64,000 bases of DNA. It comes from Pseudozyma flocculosa PF-1 (taxonomy: Eukaryota > Basidiomycota > Ustilaginomycetes > Ustilaginales > Ustilaginaceae). The stretch spans positions 60,683-124,682 of the forward strand of contig NW_006920876.1 in NCBI RefSeq assembly GCF_000417875.1. The letters are read 5' to 3'. The notes under the pieces were generated by a model. That model made no database searches, was not told the origin of the DNA, and saw only the letters and a program-made list of their open reading frames with translations. A program made the translations under genes and the position numbers. Within the stretch, counting starts at the first letter, position 1. Each line of letters opens with the position of its first letter. Below, piece after piece: positions 58,923-64,000 of the stretch.

Positions 58923-61900
58923 ATGTCTGCCGGCGTGACGATAACGTCGACCGGTCCACCCCGCATCGTCAGCTCCGAAGTTGGCGAGCCGAATCGACCC
59001 GCCAGGACGGACCGACTGGATCCAGTCGACGTCAACGAGTTTGGCATCCCCCGTTCCGAGAGCTCATCGCGGCTCGAAGCAGATCTGGGCCCGAGCCTCA
59101 GCAACGTCCTCAAGACCTTTGACTTTTCGTCTTCCCACGCCAGCTTTCAGTCGAGCTTCGGCGTCGACAGTAGTGTTCAGGCCACCACCGACGACGACGA
59201 CGAAGACGACGAAGGCGAGGAATCGTCCGACTCGACCAACCTCACCACCAACCCATCGACTCCTGCCTTTGCGCGCGACAAGGAGGCTGCGGCCACGGCG
59301 CATCAGTTTGGACGCTTCGAGACCCTTGCCTCGCCTCCGCCGCCACCCCCTCCATCCGCGGCGACCCTCCCCTTCGCTACCGCCCTCGGAGTTGCTCGCT
59401 CTGCTGTTGCTCCTGCCACGGCCACCAACGCTGGCGCCGTCCTCATTCCTGCCACCACCACCGCCGTCGCAGCTGCCACGTCGCTCGAGGCGGCTTCCAT
59501 CGCAGACTTCGGAGCCCAGTTCAGCCCGGAGCGGATAGGCGGCCCCGAGGAGCAGATACCCAACAACACGGGCTATTGGGGCACTCGGCGCCTGCTCTAC
59601 CCACTCAGCGTCGGTGGAGGCGACCCTTTTGCTGCAGCGACGACCTCGACGCCGCAGCCGCCGCTCGTGTCGATCCCCTTTCGCCCCGCGGCGTCCAGGG
59701 ACACCCTAGGCTCGGTTCACTCGATCAGCTCGGCGGGCACGAACAGCGTCCGTGGGCCAGGCCGCGCCAACTCGGACATCCGCACCTTCCCAGACACATC
59801 GCCGATAGCGAACCGAGCCGCTGTCGCGCCGTCGGAGCGCAAGGGCAGCTTTAGCGCCCTCACAACTTCCGGCGGCAGCAGCAGCCGCGGCAGCGGCAGT
59901 GTCAGCGGCGGATCGGGCAGCAGCGGCAGTAGAGATCGAAGCGGCACACTTACGAGCGCGGCCGCCGGCTCCATTCGCAGGCTCTTTCGGAGTGCGACGG
60001 CGAGCAGCAACGACCCGAGCTCAGGCAGCAAGGGACAGCCAACGCAAGGGCCAGGCCCTTCCTCGGCCTCTAGCACAGAGGTCATACTCGCCGCAACGCT
60101 GCCTGTCGCGGGTACGCAACTCGGATCCCGATCAGCGCCGTCGCTGCCCACAGGCAACGACCAGCAGAGCCAGCAGGCGGCCCCGACGAGCAAACCGTCG
60201 GCCGGTGTTCAGGGGGACGAAAAGTCACTACCGAAACCTACTTTGCCGTTCCCGTCGAGCGCAGAGGCTCCCTCGGAGCGGCCGCCGACAGGCTCAGCGC
60301 CCTTGCTCGCCGGCATGCCCGCTTCCGGCAATTCCCGCCTGTCCCCGGCGAGAGCGCCGACCACGCTACTTGGACACCCGCCGCAGACCTCGCACCTCCG
60401 CTCGGATACCGTCGGATCGTCCGAGTTTGGCTCCAGCAGCGGGCCCAGCTCGGGACTCCACACGCCCGCAGGCTCGATCTCTGCCGCCTACGGACGCAGC
60501 AGGGAGAGGGCGGAGAGCTACGTGAGCACCGGCTCAGCATCCACCTTCCACGCAGGCACCGTGGCCAAGGCGACGATCGCCACGGCGAGCTCGGCCACCA
60601 TCCGCAAGCTCGACCGGACCGACGGCGCGGCCCGTCCGATCCGCCTCCAGAAGAGCAGCGGTTTCAGGACTGCCGGGTTCGCCAGCAGTAGCCAGGCGGA
60701 TTCGAGCAGCCTCTCAAACGCCGACGATACGAGCGTCGAGATCGACGGGGGCGACGTGACGTTGGGCCCGAAGCCTTCCATGCGTCAGGGCGCGGAATCC
60801 AACGAAAGCTCGTTCGAAGCGGGCCAGCTGTCGGACAGCTTCGGCCCCAAGGCGCCGTCCTCTGTGGTTTACCTCGACGCCGGTGCTGGCGGGCTGCCAA
60901 AGTCGGCCTTCTCGGACACGCTCTCGGCGCCCGTGTCGCGATCGCCGTCGGGCAGCAGCCTCGGCGGCCCGGACGCATCGCGGGAGCAGGAGCACGGCAC
61001 GCTGTCGACCTCTGGCAGCCGCGCCAGCGGCTCGTCTCGTGATGCCGGGCGGCAAGGCTCGGCCTCGGTCAGAGCCAACTCGAGAGCGGCCTCACGCTCG
61101 CCTCGCAACCCGCCAACGGTGCTCGTGGCCGACACGCACGAACCGGCCCCGGTCGCCGCCGGCCGAGGAGGTGCCTCTGCCTCCGGTCATCGCATTGCTG
61201 GCGGCCCGAACGGCAGTCTCTCCGTCGATGTGGGCCTCGGGATACGCAGCGGCCGCTCGTCGGCCGACACCAGCCCCGGCGGCTCCACGCGGCCCAATCT
61301 CGGCCTGGCGCTCGGGGTCCTGCCCGAGTTCGGCGACGCATCGGTCCCCACGGCGCCCCTGTCGAGCTCGAGCTCCTGGGGCGGCTCATCGCTCCTCGGG
61401 GCGCACGGCGGCGGCTTCGAAACTGGCTCCACGAGCGGGTACAGCCGCGATCGCGGGACGAGCATCTCGACCAACCTCTCGTCTGCGATGCTCGAAGAGC
61501 CGGTGTGGGGCCAGAACCGCTTCGTCGCCAGCTCGGCTCCCGATCCCACCCTCGACTCCCTCGCCGCATTTGCCTTTCCGTCGCCCGTGGTCAGCAACAC
61601 CTCCAACATGCCGACGCCGACGCCCGGTTCGGCCAAGCTGCACGGCGCCACGCTCCACTCTGCAGCGCCCTCGATGCAGTCGACCGCCTCGACGTCGATC
61701 GGCTGGATGCCTGCGTCGGTCAGCCAGCACAGCCTGATGCGGGTCGGCGGCCACTCTCGCGCGCTGACCAACACGACGCAGGTGTCGACGGCCAGCCGGA
61801 GCCATGTGCCGGCCTCTTCGGCCGGCGGCTCGACGTTCAGCGCCGTCGGCAGCAGCCTCAACCTGCTAGGCCTGTCGCAGCTGGCGCCCAGCACCCGCGA

Positions 61901-64000
61901 CGAGATGCTCAACCGGCTCGTGCTCGACCAGGCCCGCGTCGACTGCCAAGACTACGGCCTGCTGAGCCTCGAGGACGTGGCCAGCGCCAAGCGCGAGCTC
62001 AAGCAGCTCGACAGCAAGATCGCCACCATGAAGGTCAAGCTCAAGGTCGAGGCCAAGATCCGCGACGCCGCCGTCGCGCTCCGCAAGGCGCATCGCAAGG
62101 CGCCGTCGAGCGTGCTGTCGCCCGTCAGCCCGGTGCCCGGCACGCCGCACGGCCTCGCCTCTCCCTCGATCGGCCCGCGCGGCCGCATCTCTACGAGCGA
62201 GACAAAGGCAGACGAGGACGCCACCACGGCCATGGCCAAGGTGGACAAGGTGACGCGGGACCTGCTCAAGCTCAACGACCGCGCCCAGATGTTGCGCCGG
62301 ATGGTGCTCGAGCACCAGGCGGCCGCCCTGATCGAGCGCGTCGACGCCCTCGAGGCGGACCGGGCGCTGATCGAGGAGCGGCTGCCCCGCCTCGCCACGT
62401 CGGCCTCGACGGCGTCCCTGGCGCGGTCCGCGTCCTTTGGCGGGAACGCCAACGGCCACGCCAACGTCTCCAGCATGACCATCCGCGAGAGCCGCGCCCT
62501 GACCAGCGAGGATATCCGGGCAGGCGTCGACAGCGACGAACCCTACCAGCCGCAGGGCCCCAGCTACCCATTGAGCCACAGTCGGCTCGTTTCGAACGGC
62601 AGCATCGGGAGCGGCTTCAGCTTCCTCGACGCCAGCCTGCCGGAACAGGTCAAGCGCCTGACCGACGAGCTGGACCAGACGCGAGGCGCTCTGGACCGGA
62701 CCCGCCGCCAGCTGACAGCGACGGCCGACGAGATCGAGGCGAGCAAGCGGCAGGCGGCGGCATTCAAGCAGGAGCTCGAGCAGAGCCGGCGAGAGGCAAA
62801 GGCCGCGGCCGAGGAGCTCATGCGTACGAGCGCGCAGGTGGAGGCGCTGCAGGATGAAAAGGACCGCTTCGCACCAGAACTCGAACGGCTGCGACAGCAA
62901 CTCGACCAAGGACGTCGCGATGAGGCAGAGGGGCAGGAGGCGCTCCAGCTCACCCTCCAGCAGCGGCTGGATGCTGAGCGTCGCGAGCACTCGGTCCAGC
63001 TCGCCAGCCGCGCAGAGGCAGCGGTACGCGAGGCCGAGCAGAGGCTCGCGGGCCAGGTGGCCGAGCACGAGGCCAACGCCAGGGCGGCGCAGCAGGCCCT
63101 CCATGCGCAGCAATCGACCCTCGACCAGCTGCGAAAGGAGCTTCAAGAGTCCCGCGACGCGCAGGCCCGATTGCAGTCGGTCCAGTCAGAAGCGCAGCAC
63201 GAGGCCCACGCAAAGGCTGCGCAGCAGGCCCTAGAAGCGCAGCAGGCCACGGTGGAGCAGCTGCAGCAGGAGCTGCGCGTCGCGAAAGAAGCCCATGCCA
63301 GGGCGGTGTCGCTGCAGGCAGATTCGAAGGACGAGGCCGACGCCAAAGCAGCTCAGCAGGCACTGGAGGCCCAGCAGGCGACACTCGAGCAGCTGCGAAG
63401 GCAGCTCCAGGACGCCCAGGACGCCCGGACACGAGCGCTCGAGGCCAGCGATGCCAGCAGCCAACGCGCGGCAGAGCTCGAGGCAGAGGCGAAGGCCGCG
63501 CAGCAGAGCCTCGCTACGCAGCAAGAGGCCGTCGCGGAGCTGCAGCGGGAGCTGCAGGAATCCCGCGATGTTCACGCCAAGCTGCAGTCCGCCCAGGCGA
63601 GCCAGACCGGCACGTCTCGCATCGCGCAGCTCGAGGCCGATGCCAAGGCAGCCCAGCAGTCCCTCGCGGAGCGAGAGTCGACGGTCAAGCAGCTGCAGAG
63701 GGAGATCGAACAGCTGCGGAACGCAAGCGTCGCCAGGCAGCCGGTCCAAGCGGCGGCAGTGCAGCAGGCCGATGCTCAAGCGACGCAGACCCTCGAGCAG
63801 CTGCGAAGGGAGCTTCAGGAGGCCCGGGAAGCCCACGCCAAGCTGCAATCGACTCAGCCGCCGGGCATCGGCAGCAGCCGCAGCGCAGAGGACGAGGCCA
63901 GTGTCAGCGCGATGCAGCAGGCGCTCCAAGCTCAGGACACGACGCTCGAACGCCTGCGGGGGGAGCTCCAGCGGTCGCGCGATGCCCAGGCCGAGCTTCG
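58923..64000 (+). CDS. Giant coiled-coil protein with Uds1-like domain (partial)
   Basis: An open frame of 1692 codons runs from the ATG at 58923 (MSAGVTITSTGPPRIVSSEV) to the right edge without a stop. Residues 1 to about 980 are Ser/Gly/Ala/Thr-rich and probably disordered, with an acidic patch near residue 90. Around residues 990-1140, TRDEMLNRLVLDQARVDCQDYG is followed by LLSLEDVASAKRELKQLDSKIATMKVKLKVEAKIRDAAVALRKAH broken only by short linkers. This matches the fungal Uds1 (up-regulated during septation) domain pattern. From about 1235 on it is continuous coiled coil made of related units around AAQQALEAQQATLEQLRREL, which repeat 44 residues apart three times and 49 and 51 apart once each. 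A structural role at septa, spindle poles or cortex is inferred from the family type only. An upstream exon cannot be excluded. Confidence 0.8.
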   Translation, partial: MSAGVTITSTGPPRIVSSEVGEPNRPARTDRLDPVDVNEFGIPRSESSSRLEADLGPSLSNVLKTFDFSSSHASFQSSFGVDSSVQATTDDDDEDDEGEESSDSTNLTTNPSTPAFARDKEAAATAHQFGRFETLASPPPPPPPSAATLPFATALGVARSAVAPATATNAGAVLIPATTTAVAAATSLEAASIADFGAQFSPERIGGPEEQIPNNTGYWGTRRLLYPLSVGGGDPFAAATTSTPQPPLVSIPFRPAASRDTLGSVHSISSAGTNSVRGPGRANSDIRTFPDTSPIANRAAVAPSERKGSFSALTTSGGSSSRGSGSVSGGSGSSGSRDRSGTLTSAAAGSIRRLFRSATASSNDPSSGSKGQPTQGPGPSSASSTEVILAATLPVAGTQLGSRSAPSLPTGNDQQSQQAAPTSKPSAGVQGDEKSLPKPTLPFPSSAEAPSERPPTGSAPLLAGMPASGNSRLSPARAPTTLLGHPPQTSHLRSDTVGSSEFGSSSGPSSGLHTPAGSISAAYGRSRERAESYVSTGSASTFHAGTVAKATIATASSATIRKLDRTDGAARPIRLQKSSGFRTAGFASSSQADSSSLSNADDTSVEIDGGDVTLGPKPSMRQGAESNESSFEAGQLSDSFGPKAPSSVVYLDAGAGGLPKSAFSDTLSAPVSRSPSGSSLGGPDASREQEHGTLSTSGSRASGSSRDAGRQGSASVRANSRAASRSPRNPPTVLVADTHEPAPVAAGRGGASASGHRIAGGPNGSLSVDVGLGIRSGRSSADTSPGGSTRPNLGLALGVLPEFGDASVPTAPLSSSSSWGGSSLLGAHGGGFETGSTSGYSRDRGTSISTNLSSAMLEEPVWGQNRFVASSAPDPTLDSLAAFAFPSPVVSNTSNMPTPTPGSAKLHGATLHSAAPSMQSTASTSIGWMPASVSQHSLMRVGGHSRALTNTTQVSTASRSHVPASSAGGSTFSAVGSSLNLLGLSQLAPSTRDEMLNRLVLDQARVDCQDYGLLSLEDVASAKRELKQLDSKIATMKVKLKVEAKIRDAAVALRKAHRKAPSSVLSPVSPVPGTPHGLASPSIGPRGRISTSETKADEDATTAMAKVDKVTRDLLKLNDRAQMLRRMVLEHQAAALIERVDALEADRALIEERLPRLATSASTASLARSASFGGNANGHANVSSMTIRESRALTSEDIRAGVDSDEPYQPQGPSYPLSHSRLVSNGSIGSGFSFLDASLPEQVKRLTDELDQTRGALDRTRRQLTATADEIEASKRQAAAFKQELEQSRREAKAAAEELMRTSAQVEALQDEKDRFAPELERLRQQLDQGRRDEAEGQEALQLTLQQRLDAERREHSVQLASRAEAAVREAEQRLAGQVAEHEANARAAQQALHAQQSTLDQLRKELQESRDAQARLQSVQSEAQHEAHAKAAQQALEAQQATVEQLQQELRVAKEAHARAVSLQADSKDEADAKAAQQALEAQQATLEQLRRQLQDAQDARTRALEASDASSQRAAELEAEAKAAQQSLATQQEAVAELQRELQESRDVHAKLQSAQASQTGTSRIAQLEADAKAAQQSLAERESTVKQLQREIEQLRNASVARQPVQAAAVQQADAQATQTLEQLRRELQEAREAHAKLQSTQPPGIGSSRSAEDEASVSAMQQALQAQDTTLERLRGELQRSRDAQAEL

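Noticed and set aside
61866..63146. 426-codon minus-strand frame
   Set aside because: Antisense shadow of the coiled-coil gene; the plus frame is continuous for more than 5 kb with coherent repeats.

Overview
The window is a 64 kb piece of a GC-rich, intron-bearing fungal nuclear genome with two assembly gaps (29373-29820 and 55212-55245). Short introns (mostly 90-150 nt, GTGAGT donors, CAG acceptors), long CT-rich leaders, Ser/Ala/Gln-rich protein expansions and an intron-containing tRNA point to a basidiomycete. A smut-type lineage (Ustilaginomycotina) is my best guess from style alone; I did not identify a species. No bacterial, viral or mobile-element gene was recognised.

Layout, left to right: a serine-rich orphan protein (-); a gene-poor, repeat-rich block of about 8 kb; RRP9 (U3 snoRNP WD40 protein, +); FYV10/GID9 (CTLH E3 ligase subunit, -); an AP-1-like bZIP factor (+); a nine-exon malate dehydrogenase ending in SKL (+); a sensorless hybrid histidine kinase with an 8-nt microexon (+); an ING-family PHD protein interrupted by a gap (-); EFB1 (eEF1B-beta, +) whose intron carries a U18 box C/D snoRNA; EGD1 (NAC beta, -); ATP21 (ATP synthase subunit e, +); RIB4 (lumazine synthase, -); EHD3 (3-hydroxyisobutyryl-CoA hydrolase, +); tRNA-Gly(GCC) with an intron (-); CLP1 (pre-mRNA 3'-end processing, +); CNS1 (Hsp90 TPR co-chaperone, -); a very large choline/ethanolamine kinase (+); DGK1 (CTP-dependent diacylglycerol kinase, -); and a giant coiled-coil protein with a Uds1-like domain, open at the right edge (+).

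Most genes alternate in strand, giving convergent pairs with short spacers (70-670 bp) and divergent pairs with longer ones (up to about 8 kb). They are mainly housekeeping genes with no single shared pathway. Loose links are translation and nascent-chain handling (EFB1, U18, EGD1, tRNA-Gly), rRNA processing (RRP9, U18), phospholipid synthesis (choline kinase, DGK1) and central metabolism with its degradation control (MDH and the GID complex, which in yeast removes gluconeogenic enzymes).

The best finds are the U18 snoRNA kept in the EFB1 intron, as in budding yeast; the 8-nt exon that encodes part of the receiver domain next to its conserved lysine; two consecutive 20-nt exons at the start of the MDH gene; and the PTS1 tail on that MDH. 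I saw no clearly new multi-gene system.
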